A stretch of 64,000 nucleotides of DNA from positions 6,448,001 to 6,512,000 of the forward strand of contig AP026550.1 in NCBI GenBank assembly GCA_026075535.2, given 5' to 3'. A model generated the notes under the pieces. That model was given only the letters and a program-made list of their open reading frames with translations, did not search any database and was not told the DNA's origin. The translations under genes and the position numbers were made by a program. The stretch comes from Tricholoma matsutake. Taxonomy: Eukaryota > Basidiomycota > Agaricomycetes > Agaricales > Tricholomataceae. Shown one piece after another: positions 11,634 to 22,261 of this stretch. Within the stretch, counting starts at the first letter, position 1, and every line of letters begins with the position of its first letter.

Positions 11634-11899
11634 TGGAAGCCTGTCCCTTAATGGGGACAGACAACACTAGAGATAGGGAAAGAAAAGGATATAAAAGAGG
11701 AACTCACAACTAATCACATGGAATAACAAGACAACAATGTGTAATTAGAGGTGATAATACAAAAGCAGGGTAAAATAAGGGAAGTGAGTAGTGGGGGAAA
11801 AAGGGAGGAAGGCAAACAATCTATAGATGGTAGTATATAAGGTTCGGTGCATCAGTGTGTACAAACAAATATCAATGGATGATGTAAGCCAGGCTTACA
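11634..11899 (-). repeat. 3' LTR of element A (266 bp)
   Basis: In plus-strand order it starts TGGAAGCC and ends GGCTTACA, a near-perfect terminal inverted repeat (7 of 8). The end holds the palindrome TGTAAGCCAGGCTTACA (11883-11899). In element orientation it is preceded by the polypurine tract AAGAGTGGGAGGG (11900-11912), which confirms it as the 3' LTR. Confidence 0.85.
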
Positions 11900-11999
11900 C
11901 CCTCCCACTCTTAGAAAAATGTCTTGGTCAGCATAGTTGAAAGTCAACCCAACATCAACCAGCAACAACAGGTGCATCAAAAAACCCGATGGGAAAAAG

Positions 12000-12263
12000 C
12001 TACTGTGTTTCCTCTGCCCTACCAGCCTTCCAGCGGTCGAGCACTTCACAGTTTTCTAGTTCCCATTGAGGCAGCCAGAGGTTGTCACTTTTGGAGTATC
12101 CTGACCATTGAACCAGGTACTGATATCCGCATCCTCGCTTTTGCTCATTGATAATCTTCTCGATGTGGTATTCCTCCAGGCCATCATTGGTCATCATAGG
12201 CCCAGGTTGTGCAAGCTTGTGGGAAGGGAAAAGGTCAGTGTCGTTTTCGATGTGTCTTTTCAA
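12000..12263 (-). CDS. Element A chromodomain (pol C-terminus)
   Basis: The minus-strand frame encodes EEYHIEKIINEQKRGCGYQY, then LVQWSGYSKSDNLWLPQWEL and a final helix (NCEVLDRWKAGRAEE). This is the chromodomain pattern: hydrophobic strands, W-x-G-Y and the C-terminal helix. It would tether integrase to chromatin. It is the last domain of Pol; the polypurine tract and 3' LTR follow within about 100 bp. Confidence 0.85.
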   Translation of the reverse strand: MKRHIENDTDLFPSHKLAQPGPMMTNDGLEEYHIEKIINEQKRGCGYQYLVQWSGYSKSDNLWLPQWELENCEVLDRWKAGRAEETQ

Positions 12264-12289
12264 TAGTAGGTGGGAAACACATTTGGAGA

Positions 12290-13327
12290 ATTAGGAAGGT
12301 GTAGAGTATACAATGACATCTCCGGGAATGCTTTTGTCACAGTGAAAGGCCCATCATAGTGCGGAAAAAAATTTGCCACTCTAGACTTGTCACCAGCTTT
12401 AAATTCTTGACGGCAGTTGAGCGTTGTGAGCATCACTTTATCACTGATGAGGTATGAGTCCTCAGGACCTCATGATTTGTTAGCAAAGAATGACTGCATA
12501 ATCTTTGCACCAAGTAAGGCGCCTTTAGCTTCTTCGACATCATTCTCAATACGAGAGATTATGTCATGGGCAGCTAAGTCTTCTGAAATGACTTCGGTAA
12601 TTGAACCTGGGATAAGAGGAGGGATAATCCGCGGGCTGCACCCCATGCGAATCTGGAACCCCGAGAACCCAGTTGATGCATTCACCGAGTTCATCATGTG
12701 AAAGCGAATGAGAGGCAGTGCCCGCATCCATCCTTTTTGATTGCGTTTGACGTGGAATCGAATGCATTGGTTCAATGTCTTATTAGTGCATTCACTAGCA
12801 CCATCAGTTTGTGGGTGGTAGGCACTAGACATTTTCAGATGCACTCCAGTGAGTGCATGCAAAGCTTTCCAGAATCTCGACATGAATAACTTATCATGAT
12901 CAGAGATCAGTTTGAGGGGCAAGCCATTTTCGCAATACCATTCATTAAAGAATATTAATGCAAGTTTTGATGCAGTGATATCAGTCCGCGTCGGGATTAG
13001 GTGAATGTCAGAGCCTAATCTATCTGTTATCTTAAAATGCAATTGTGATTCTCATCTTTCGGGAGCAGTCCCACAAAATCCAGGCACACAGAGTCACCAC
13101 GTTTTCAGGAATCGGTAAAGGATGAAGTGGGCCTTTAAATTTGGATGTGCTACTTTTGTTTCGTTGGCAGTTAGGACATGCAGGGACATATGCACTTTCC
13201 AAATCCCATCACATGTTAGGCCAATAGTAACAGTTTCGGATGCTAGCGTAGGATTTATCTGCTCTGAAATGTCCCAGCGAGTCATGTGCGAGTCTGAACA
13301 AATCTTCATGGAGACTCCCAAACTGAT
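12290..13327 (-). pseudogene. Element A integrase (core and zinc finger)
   Basis: The zinc finger starts at 13320 (LFRLAHDSLGHF ... CPNCQRNKS). The catalytic core at 13042-12470 includes ISDHDKLFMSRFWKAL (second Asp) and AYHPQTDGASECTNKTLNQ (catalytic Glu in the SE pair). The residues expected for DDE chemistry are visible, but the sequence between finger and core lies in another frame (about 13094-13050), so there is at least one indel. The N-terminal end is separated from RNase H by element B, inserted at 13327/18081. Confidence 0.75.
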
Positions 13328-14734
13328 GATGATGCTCAACCTGGAAACCCAAACAAAACCCACAAAAGGCTTCGGATGGTATAACACAAGTCAGAGGAAG
13401 GATGCAAGGCCCTCCAGAAGTCACCTGTCAGACCGACTGTCAAATAGTCATAAAACAACTGCTCGTCAAAGCAGTTCAAGGCTAAAAGAATGTGTTTCGA
13501 GACTTTGCGATGATTTTCGAGGTGTTGCAATGATTTTCGAGATGTCACAATGCTTTTCGAGATGTTGCAATATTTTTCGAAGAGGTTTCGAGGAATTTCG
13601 AGTGCGCAGATATGTTCGGATGCAAGATCGGGGGACTAGACGAGTAGTAGAAGTGACAAAAAGGCTAATCGAGGGAAGCAAGAGCAAAAATAGCGTAATG
13701 CGAGGAATTTTGAGGAATTTTGAGGAATTTTGAGGAAGTTTAGCATAAAACACCAAACTTCGGACTGAATAAGACTAAACTGTACTCTCAAATCACTGTG
13801 ATCTGGGAGGAAGACGACGACTTTCTTTTTTTCTTTGTATCTAGTACATCTTTTTATATAAAATAAAGAAAGTACCTAAAAAGGCTAGAGAACATGTGTA
13901 GAACATGAGGCAAAAGATATGAGTTAAGGCACAAGGCCAAAAAGGAGACTGGAATCCGAACAAGAAAGATATATATCATATGATGAAAGAGTAATAAAGG
14001 GTATAGAACTAAAAGGAGACTGTCCTTTGTGTATAAACTGCGCTAAGTCTCGCAATAATGCATCCAGTGGGTTCTGTGCGCGATAGGGACTTGGAACAAG
14101 GCTGACCTACTATCAGCAAGTTTGAGCACGAGTTGGAATACTTCCTGGTGCATGTTATTCCACCATATAGATAACAAATGCGGCGCCCAATGTCGCTCGC
14201 AGTCTCTCAATATCGATCAATGACACTCAACAACACTCGACAATGCTCAACAATGTTTGATCGCATTTGATACGATGCTTGCAATGATGTTCGACAATGT
14301 TCGACAATGTTCGATCGCATTCGATGATGCTCAATCGCATTTGATACAATGCTTGACTGCGTTTGACAATGCTCAACGATGTTCGATCATGTTCGATACG
14401 ATGCTCGACCGCATTCTACGATGCTCGATTATGTTTGACAATGCTCGACTGTGTTCGACAATGCTCGACGATGTTCGATCGCATTTGATACAATGCTTGA
14501 CCGTGTTCTACAATGCTCAACAATGTTCGACGATGCTCGACTATATTCAACGATGCTTGACTGCGTTCGATTGCATTCGATACAATGCTCGACTGCGTTC
14601 TATACAATATCGCACTTGGTAGACTTGGTCGGGAGTGGTCGCGCTGCTTCTGGGACCTCGTGCAAGTTATCCAATGTGATTAGAATGTGGTCAAAATGGT
14701 GAATTGGCCTTTGAGCCGAGGAGACAACCTATCA
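13328..14734 (-). repeat. 3' LTR of element B (1.4 kb)
   Basis: In element orientation it begins TGATAGGTTGTC after the tract GGGGGAGGA and ends GCATCATC. It contains a TATA-like TATATAAAAAG on the minus strand (about 13853-13863), 23-bp repeats of the type CGAGATGTTGCAATGATTTT (13497-13580), GAGGAATTTT repeats (13700-13737) and the long 10-bp array (14212-14612). Confidence 0.85.
14212..14612. repeat. Degenerate 10-bp tandem array in LTR (TCGAYNATGY)
   Basis: About 35 consecutive units keep a strict 10-bp spacing, with occasional 12-bp units such as TCGATACAATGC. Consensus is TCGACAATGT or TCGACAATGC. Most variants change TCGA to TTGA or TCAA, the two products of CpG deamination. The spacing equals about one helical turn. 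Confidence 0.8.
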
Positions 14735-14743
14735 TCCTCCCCC
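14735..14743 (-). other. Polypurine tract of element B
   Basis: On the minus strand the sequence AGGGGGAGGA directly precedes the 3' LTR start TGATAGG. This is the plus-strand primer position in LTR retrotransposons. Confidence 0.75.
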
Positions 14744-15191
14744 TGACTAAAATACTGACTGTCCCGGTCAGTTGATCAAACTGCGAAGGTAAATCGAATT
14801 AAATCGAATTAAATGGATGTGAAATGGAGTGTCGAAGCTGAAATAAAAGCCATTGAGGCTAATCGAAGAATGTCGAGCATGGTGAAGATGGGTTCGATAA
14901 ATAGAACGAAGTCAAGATGAAAAAGACGAGAAAGGAAATAGGCAAATTTGATCGATGTCAACAATGCTAACCATAATCGCTATAATCAGGTCGAGGAACT
15001 AGTTGAATATAGTTTGAATGAAAGATCGAGGGATCGAAAATGAGGTCGATGAAACTGTGGTCAACGATGAATGTAATGAAGATTTCGGGGATGACGACAA
15101 GGGTCGCGAGCTGAGGACTATGGATATATGATGGGTAGGGAACTTCGAGTGCTATATCAGACTTCGAGGGCAAAGGTGAACATGAAACTGG

Positions 15192-16495
15192 TCACAAAAT
15201 ATACGAGGGCGAATACAATATCAAAATAGATGGTGAAATGGACAATGGCACCAACGACGAGATCGAGGACAAAAATATCGGGAGTGGTGAATGTGAAATC
15301 GAGGTCGAAGTGGGCGATGATGAGGACAAATACGACGAGAATATCGGAGATGAGATCAAGCTAGATTGCAGAGGCAAAAATGGTGTCAGAGGGCGAGTTG
15401 CAGTCGAAAACGGTGATTCACAAATTTCACATTCGTTGGACGATGATGTCAAAATTGTCAAGGCTGCTATGATTGGTGCGATAGGCAAAGGCGAATTTAT
15501 CAAAGATGAAACTGGTGCAGACATGTGCGATGAAGCTGGAGCTATGCGATGAAGACTGCGAGGCACGATATGACAATTTCGAAGTGCAAAAATTTCTCGT
15601 TCAAGCGCAAGCTCTTTTTTGAGAGCTAGTTCACATTCGAGCGATGCGAGATGTGCTTCTATGTTGTCCGAAATGTGCATGCTGTGATGCATAACATCAA
15701 ATGTTTGGTTTGATGCAGTTGAGGTGCGATATCAGTGACGAATGAGGTCGGGACAGAAATTTCGGACACTATTCTGGCCGGATGCGAAGCTGTGACAACC
15801 GATGCAATGTTCGATGCAAAATGTTCAAAAATGTGCGAAATATCTTTGGAGTTGATCAGAGCACTATGCAATGATGAATTCGAGGTCGAGATCGATTGCT
15901 GGGGAATGGAATACGAGTTCGAGGATGCTATAACAAATTTCGCAGCATTGTGGATGTCGTTCAGAGCATATGGGTCGTCGGGATAATGATCTGGGAACTT
16001 AACTTCGAGACGATGTGCAATTCGAGTCCGTAAATCTGTTCGAAACCCTCGAACAAAGGCTCGACTTTGTTCGGCTTCCGAAATTCTGTGTTTCGAGCGA
16101 AGAAAATTCGTAATGTTGTAGAATGACCTATAATAAACTCCTAGATCATTCGAGTCGAAAATACCGATGCAAATCTGTTTGTGAACGAGTGTGTCCATGT
16201 CCGAAATGCTGTATTTGTGTTCATCTTCTGATCTGGGATAGAACTTGTGTACTGCAATGCAAAATGCATTAAACGAGGTGCCGGGCTGGTACTCTGGAAG
16301 CGATTCCCAGAGTTCGCAAGAATCGATGTCGATGTATCTGCAAGTGTGCTTCTTCTTTAAGTCATGATCTGTAATACCGCAAGTCGGAAAGAGAAATTCA
16401 AGCTCTTCGAAGTATTTTTGTAGCTCTCTAGGCTGTTTCGGATCGAATGTCGGAGATGTAGAATGGCCACGAGCTGGCATAAAGGATGTTGACAT
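15192..16495 (-). CDS. Element B Gag
   Basis: The main frame (16495-15659, 278 aa) starts with a disordered N-terminus (PARGHSTSPTF), then FDPKQPRELQKYFEELEFLF and a capsid-like helical domain (WESLPEYQPGTSFNAFCIAV, SRAFVRGFRTDLRTRIAH). No zinc knuckle is visible. A second frame, offset by -1 and overlapping by 34 bases, continues to 15192 with an acidic helix (HLASLECELALKKELALERE) and a Ser/Pro-rich tail; this could be frameshifted Gag or decay. It is the only protein of element B, so the element must borrow RT and integrase. The family is common in Agaricomycetes Gypsy elements. Confidence 0.75.
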
Positions 16496-16785
16496 GTTCG
16501 AAGTAGATTTTGGGGGGCTGCGAAGTCGAAATTCGTGCGATATTGGGTTTTGTATGTTTAGAAGTCAAAGATGGTAGCGAAATAGTAAATGCAAAGGGCA
16601 AAAGAGGGCGAAATGATATTATCTATGGTCGAGATACTGTATCGAGACCTCCTGGTTGTTCAGGAGGGTCGGAGGCGCTACAAGTTCAATGCGAAATTGA
16701 AGTCGTCGAGCTTCCTTCAGCCAAAGGCCGAAAAAATTGGTGGTGGAAAGGTGGGGAGGTCCGACGATGAACTGATCTAGAAAGC

Positions 16786-16802
16786 CCTCGCGGTGGGCTC
16801 CA
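16786..16802 (-). other. Primer-binding site of element B
   Basis: Four bases inside the 5' LTR the minus strand reads TGGAGCCCACCGCGAGG, beginning with TGG as expected for pairing with a tRNA 3' CCA. I cannot name the tRNA from sequence alone. Confidence 0.6.
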
Positions 16803-16805
16803 AAA

Positions 16806-18080
16806 TGATGATGCTCAACCCGGAAACCCAAACAAAACCCACAAAAGGCTTTGGATGGTATAACACGAGTCAGAGGAAGGATGCAAGGCCCTCTAGAAGT
16901 CACCTGTCAGACCAACCGTCAAATAGTCATAAAACAACTGCTCGTCAAAGCAGTTTGAGGCTAAAAGAATGTGTTTCGAGACTTTGCAATGATTTTCGAG
17001 GTGTTGCAATGATTTTCGAGATGTCACAATGCTTTTCGAGATGTCACAATATTTTTTGAAGAGGTTTCGAGGAATTTCGAGTGCGCAGATATGTTCGGAC
17101 GCAAGATCGGGGGACTAGATGAGTAGTAGAAGTGACAAAAAGGCTAATCGAGGGAAGCGAGAGCAAAAATAGCATAATGCGAGGAATTTTGAGGAATTTT
17201 GAGGAAGTTTGGTGTAAAACACCAAACTTCAGACTGAATAAGACTAAACTGTACTCTCATATCACTGTGATCTGGGAGGAAGACGATGACTTTCTTTTTT
17301 TCTTTGTATCTAGTACATCTTTTTATATAAAATAAAGAAAGTACCTAAAAAGGCTAGAGAACATGTGTAGAACATGAGGCAAAAGATATGAGTTAAGGCA
17401 CAAGGCCAAAAAGGAGACTGGAATCCAAACAAGAAAGATATATATCATATGATGAAAGAGTAATAAAGGGTATAGAACTAAAAGGGGACTGTCCTTTGTG
17501 TATAAACTGTGCTAAGTCTCGCAATAATGCGTCCAGTGGGTTCTGTGCGCGATAGGGACTTGGAACAAGGCTGACCTACTATCAGCAAGTTTGAGCACGA
17601 GTTGGAATACTTCCTGGCACATGTTATTCCACCATATAGATAACAAATGCAGTGCCGCAGTCTCTCAATATCAATCGATGATGCTCGACAACACTTGACG
17701 ATGCTCGATGATGTTCAATCACATTCGATACGATGCTCGCAATGATGTTTGACAATGTTTGACGATGCTCGATCGCATTTGATACAATGCTCGACCACGT
17801 TTGACAATGCTCGACGATGTTTGATCGCATTTGATATGATGCTCGACCGCATTCTACGATGCTCAATGATGTTCAACGATGCTCGACTATGTTTGATGAT
17901 GCTCGACTGCATTCGATTGCGTTCGATACAATGCTCGACCACATTCTATACAATATTGCGCTTGGTAGACTTGGTTGGGAGTGGTCGCACTGCTTCTGGG
18001 ACCTCGTGCGAGTTATCCGATGTGATTAGAATGTGGTCAAAATGGTGAATCAACCTTTGAGCCGAGGAGACAACCTATCA
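16806..18080 (-). repeat. 5' LTR of element B (1.28 kb)
   Basis: Aligned by eye it matches the 3' LTR over its whole length, with many transitions and a shorter 10-bp array (17664-17962). It ends (plus strand) GAGACAACCTATCA at 18080 and borders RNase H of element A. Confidence 0.85.
17664..17962. repeat. 10-bp TCGA-phased array, second LTR copy
   Basis: The same 10-bp monomer as at 14212-14612, about 27 units, again with TCGA/TTGA/TCAA variation and 12-bp units. Unit number differs between the two LTRs of one element, so the array behaves as a length-variable repeat. Confidence 0.8.
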
Positions 18081-20702
18081 CCGAGGGATCACAAGGCGAT
18101 CTCCTAAGTACCACAAGTTGTTAACTTTATGGATGTCAGGCATGCTGTTGGTTACATTTTCCAGTTTATGACAGAATTCATCATGTTTGTATCCTTCTCG
18201 GACATCGTTCAGGAAGCTTTCATCAGCGGTGATACTCAAGATAGCATTGCATGAGGTTGGTTGCTTCAGCCAGCAATCCCAGCATAGGGGGGAGTCAGCG
18301 ACATCAACGTCCTCCAGCAGTTCATCTGGCGTATCAGTGGGAAGGCGTGACAGGGCATCAGCGACTGTGTTGTCCTTGCCTCGGATGTAGTATATGGTCA
18401 TGTCAAACTGGGAGAGATGTTCCATCCACCGGGCTTGGCACCGCAACAAGTCTTTTTGAGTGTCAAAGTTTTCGAGCATGCGGTGATCCGTGTAGACAAT
18501 GAATTGGGTGCCAAGCAAATCAGATCGCCATTTTTTTAGTGCGTGGACAATAGCAAGCATCTCCTTTTCGTGTACAGGATAGTTCTTTTGCGCATCCTTT
18601 AATTGCATAGAATCAAAAGCCACAGGTCGTGCTGATTCCCAAGTTGGGCCCCAGCTTAGCACAGCACCTGTTCACCAGTTGCTTGCATCACAAGTGACGA
18701 AAATTTTGTTGTCACCAGGTTTAGTATGATCAATTACTGTTAGACATTTGCAGCTGACCACAAGAGCTTTGGTAGCCTCGAACGCCACCTGGTGAGCATC
18801 AGTCCAAGTGGGAAACCTTTTCTCACATTCTTTCATGGTTAGAGGTGTCAGGATGCTGGTGTAATCCACGAGGTGGGGTAGGAAAGCTGCTATATACTGG
18901 ACCAGTCCCAGGACACTGCAAACGTCACTCGCGGTCTTTGGTACTGGCCATTGCAGTATCTTCTCTACTTTTGACGAGCAGGCTTCAATTCCTTCTCAGG
19001 AGATGTGGTGACCAAGGAACATAACTTCCGTCAAGTAAAATTTCGATTTTTTTGAGTTACAGTATAGTCGTGCTTCACGCAAGGCATCCATGACAAGTTT
19101 GACATGCTCGGTGTGTTCTTCCAAGCTGTTCGACCATATAATGATGTCATCAAGATAGATGTGTGCGAAGACTCCAAGGAATTGTTGTAGGGCGGCTGTC
19201 ACTCGTCTTTGGTGTACTGGTGGCATGTTCCGGAGTCCCTGTGGCATTACCATCCACTCATAGAGATCCAAAGGGGTAGTTACCGCTGTCAAAGTGATGC
19301 TACTGGGATCCATTTTAGTGTGGAAGAAACTGTCGGTCATGTCAAGTTTACTCCAGATTTTTCCATGACCGGCATCTGCAAGAATGTCATCCATGTGTGG
19401 TAGCGGGTGTGAATCCGTGATGGTGTTGCTATTCAGCTGACGGTAATCATTTACCCATCGTGGTAGGTCTGTAGCATCTGCCTTTGGGACTAGGAATGCT
19501 GGAGAAGCGTGAGCCGACAAAAATGGACAGATACAGCCTGCATCCAGGTGGCACTGTATCAAGATTCCCCAAGCCTCACGATATTTATGTAGGCAGGAGT
19601 AATTCCTAGTAGTGATAGTTTTACCAGCATCTTTCAGCATAATTTTGCAGAGGATGGAATCCGGCATTTTATCGACATGCAGAATGGGTTTGAAAATGTC
19701 ACTGTAAGATTCTTTGATCTCTGTGCACAAATTCAGCAGCTGTTCATCAGCAGCAAGCTGTTCAACATGTATTCTGATTGCGGTGATGATGTCAATGCCG
19801 TTTACATGTTCACATGTGGCATCTATTAGAGGTTTTCGAGTTTTACATACAATTTTAAGTTGTTCAAAGACTAATTTGTGGTTTAATTTTACATTCATAC
19901 GTTCTTTGCGAATATCAATTTTTGTTCTGGTAACTAAGCGTTGTGGTACAGGGTGTAGTAAATCAAAATTGCAACTGCGATCTGTAACTGTTTCGTTGCG
20001 AGCATCGACAACGATGTTGTTATGAGCAAGGAACGGTAACCCTAAGATGACTGGTAGACACAATTTAGGTGCTACAAGTGCATGAATGGTGCGAGCAGAG
20101 TAAAAATTTCTTTGGTCATGCAATTTAAGTTTTACCCAATGGGTGAGAGAGACAGATGCTGAGCCAGATGTTTCGTCAAAAAATGCACCAGAAACAGGAA
20201 AAGGATGTGGTAATAAGTGAGTAGGCAAGGCAAGACGAGACACGAGGGATTCTTCGATTAGAACTGCAGGGGAGCCATGATCAATTAGCATGGATACTTC
20301 GACACAAGAGAGAGAAGTAGTATCAAGGCTATCAATAGTGCACTCCCACATGAGGTGTGGCATGAAGTAAGGGACGCGAGTGCTCACCGAGTCGTTAGAG
20401 TCACGAGACAAATCACTGTCCCCACCGCTGAGGATAGAGCTATCGTTCGGTGGATACATGGCGGCTATAGGATACGCCGACATTCCTAAGATGCTCACCA
20501 CAGGAAGGGCCAGTGGTGTTGCATTGGGCTGAGCAGGTGTAGATGATACCACGCCCATGGATGTAGGGACTTCATCACAAGGGATAGGCAAGCTTGGGAG
20601 TTTGATACGCTTTTGGGCTTCATTGACTGCCATCATTGAATGCTCGATGTATCCATCACTGCTCGGGAAATCACAAGGGTGCCCATCAGGCATGTAGAAA
20701 CC
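18081..20702 (-). pseudogene. Element A protease, reverse transcriptase and RNase H
   Basis: The frame continues from gag after a TGA at 20703-20705. The protease core reads VSMLIDHGSPAVLIEESL (about 20300), DHG in place of DSG/DTG, as seen in some fungal Gypsy elements. RT spans about 19560-19000, with FAHIYLDDIIIWSNS at about 19160. RNase H is at 18880-18290: IFVTCDASNW (first Asp), an E-M-L-A-I-V helix and TDHRML. TGA codons near 18996 and 18663 interrupt. The C-terminal end (GDRLVIPR) meets element B, and the coding sequence resumes at 13327. Confidence 0.85.
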
Positions 20703-21599
20703 TCAACATTTCTTACACCCATTGTAAGTCTCAAGGTATTTCCTCTCGTGATCGGTGAGCTTGGAAGGATGTGAGATGGGGGAAGAGGTTTGCATCTTCG
20801 TATTGGTCTGTGCTTGAGCAAATGGAGCTCGCCTGGAGCTATCAGAGAGGCCTACTGTAGAGCTGGAGCATTTCAGGCTCTTTGCAGCCTCTTCAGCATC
20901 ACATTTGCGGGCATTTTGATCTTCGATTAATTTCTGATCAAGTTTAGTCAGGGTGTCGACAAAGTTTTGTAATTTCGTTTCAGCTCTCAAAACATCAGCA
21001 GCTGCTTTTGCAATAGCGGCTGCTGCAACGGTAGCTGCATCTGGGACAACAGGAACAGCGGCAGCATTGGCTACCACAGCATCCTCTGTTTCTTCATCCG
21101 ATGATTGGTGATTGTCCTTCCAATGGTCAAAAGATGCAGCGAGTTCGGTAGAGATGTTTGATTTGATTTGCATACGAAGTTGTAGAGGGGAAAGGTGAAA
21201 TTGGGAACCCTTAAGTAAAAGATTGTCTCGACGGAGTGCGTCAATGAAATCTGCAAAAAGTGTTTTGTTTTGTTTGGTAGAGTGAACTTTGTGGGCAAGG
21301 TCTTGTTGCCATCGTTTAGGCAACCAACGTGCGCATATCTTAACCATGAATTTGACGAAAGTTAGTTTAGAAAGGATGTCCTGCTGAGACTGGTACCAGT
21401 CCAAGAACAGTGGGTCCTCAAAGGAATAAACAATGTGGTCCACGAAGTTCTTGGCTTTGAGTCCTTCCTTGTTTTGAAGATAACCCTGAGCGTGATGTTC
21501 AAAACGGTGAAGTAATTCAGGTGTCATGTTACCGGCCGATACCATGGGCTGTTTGCCGTTGTTCAGGCTGAGGACAGTGGTGGCAGCGGTGGTAGTCAT
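20703..21599 (-). CDS. Element A Gag
   Basis: A 298-residue frame. The N-terminal part is NGKQPMVSAGNMTPELLHRF, followed by a capsid-like helical region (NFVDHIVYSF, FLDWYQSQQDILSKLTFVKF, WLPKRWQQDLAHKVHS) and a long helical tail (AETKLQNFVDTLTKLDQKLI). A C-x2-C at the end (YNGCKKC) is followed, after the in-frame TGA, by the rest of a C/H cluster (GFYMPDGHPCDFP), so the stop lies inside the nucleocapsid finger and is probably a mutated CGA. The start ATG overlaps the stop of the upstream ORF as ATGA. Confidence 0.8.
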   Translation of the reverse strand: MTTTAATTVLSLNNGKQPMVSAGNMTPELLHRFEHHAQGYLQNKEGLKAKNFVDHIVYSFEDPLFLDWYQSQQDILSKLTFVKFMVKICARWLPKRWQQDLAHKVHSTKQNKTLFADFIDALRRDNLLLKGSQFHLSPLQLRMQIKSNISTELAASFDHWKDNHQSSDEETEDAVVANAAAVPVVPDAATVAAAAIAKAAADVLRAETKLQNFVDTLTKLDQKLIEDQNARKCDAEEAAKSLKCSSSTVGLSDSSRRAPFAQAQTNTKMQTSSPISHPSKLTDHERKYLETYNGCKKC

Positions 21600-21859
21600 G
21601 TTTGTATGAGAGTCACAACTTGATAGTCATCTGAAGCAGAGGAGGAGCCTCGTCTGTGTTTTGACAGCGGAACAGGTGGAGGTGCGGCTGTTTGCACATC
21701 GTTTGTTGGGATGGAGGCAGTTGTTGCTCGTCTGGCTATATGCGCGTTATCTGAAACGGCAGTGGCAGGAGGAGTGGCGAGAGGCAATTGCACGTTGTTT
21801 GCTACGATGGAGGCAGGCGGAGCTAAAGTGAACGCGGTGTTTGCAGTGTCAGTTGGCAA
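21596..21859 (-). CDS. Short ORF overlapping gag start of element A
   Basis: An 87-residue Ala/Pro/Thr-rich frame (IVANNVQLPLATPPATAV) whose stop overlaps the gag start in the arrangement ATGA (21599-21596). Its basic/serine C-terminus (KHRRGSSSASDDYQVV) looks like the disordered N-terminus of a Gypsy Gag, so a one-base indel may have split one Gag in two. The alternative is coupled termination-reinitiation. Confidence 0.45.
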   Translation of the reverse strand: MPTDTANTAFTLAPPASIVANNVQLPLATPPATAVSDNAHIARRATTASIPTNDVQTAAPPPVPLSKHRRGSSSASDDYQVVTLIQT

Positions 21860-21938
21860 GGTGTTCCTCGCCCTACTATGAGTAGTAAGGGGGAGTAAGA
21901 AAGATGGTTTTTGAGACAGTGTTTAACTGTCACAGTAG

Positions 21939-22256
21939 CCTTATTTTACCCTGCTTTTGTATTATCACCTCTAATTACACGTCGTTGTCTTGTTATTCTG
22001 TGTGATTAGTTGTGAGTTCCTCTTTTATATCCTTTTCTTTCCCTATCTCTAGTGTTGTCTGTCCCCATTAAGGGACAGGCTTCCACTTTTTTTTTTAACT
22101 CAAACAACAATGTTTGATTGCTGTGATTTTAATAATGGAAGTGGGTAGTGGGGGAAAAAGGGAGGAAGGTGAACAATCTATAGATGGTAGTATATAAGGT
22201 TCAGTGCATCAGTGTGTACAAACAAATATCAATGGATGATGTAAGCCAGGCTTACA
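21939..22256 (-). repeat. 5' LTR of element A with internal inversion
   Basis: 22138-22256 matches 11781-11899 in direct orientation (119 bp each, ending GGCT TACA). 21939-22085 is the reverse complement of 11634-11780 (147 bp each). The 52 bp between them (22086-22137, with a T10 run) have no counterpart in the other LTR. The 3' portion of this LTR has therefore been flipped since insertion or before it. Confidence 0.8.
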
Positions 22257-22261
22257 GTGTT

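Larger units (their letters stand above)
13328..18080 (-). mobile_element. Non-autonomous gag-only LTR retrotransposon B
   Basis: Two LTRs in the same orientation (13328-14734 and 16806-18080) flank a 2.07-kb interior that encodes only Gag on the minus strand, with a primer-binding site beside the right LTR and a polypurine tract beside the left LTR. There is no RT or integrase. The autonomous relative is probably the element at 48625-52735, which has the same LTR and tract. It is inserted between RNase H and integrase of element A. The flanks CTGAT (13323-13327) and CCGAG (18081-18085) match at 3 of 5 positions, one mismatch being a CpG transition. Confidence 0.85.
11634..22256 (-). mobile_element. 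Ty3/Gypsy chromovirus-type element A, nested
   Basis: A complete minus-strand element bounded by LTRs and a 5-bp target duplication (GTGTT). Gene order on the minus strand is gag (21599), protease, RT, RNase H, then after the 4.75-kb insertion of element B, integrase and chromodomain (to 12000). It sits inside the unrecognised gene of 10155-24285. Its 5' LTR is rearranged by an internal inversion. Without element B the element is about 5.9 kb, a normal size. Stops are again mostly TGA (20703-20705, about 18996, about 18663) in frames that otherwise continue. Confidence 0.9.

Noticed and set aside
14257..14702. Plus- and minus-strand ORFs in the LTR array (FDNARRCSIAFD type)
   Set aside because: They are open only because the 10-bp array lacks stops; all frames give the same repeated peptide.
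15238..15552. Plus-strand acidic ORF inside element B
   Set aside because: It is the mirror of the Ser/Pro-rich minus-strand Gag tail, with no start context or family resemblance.
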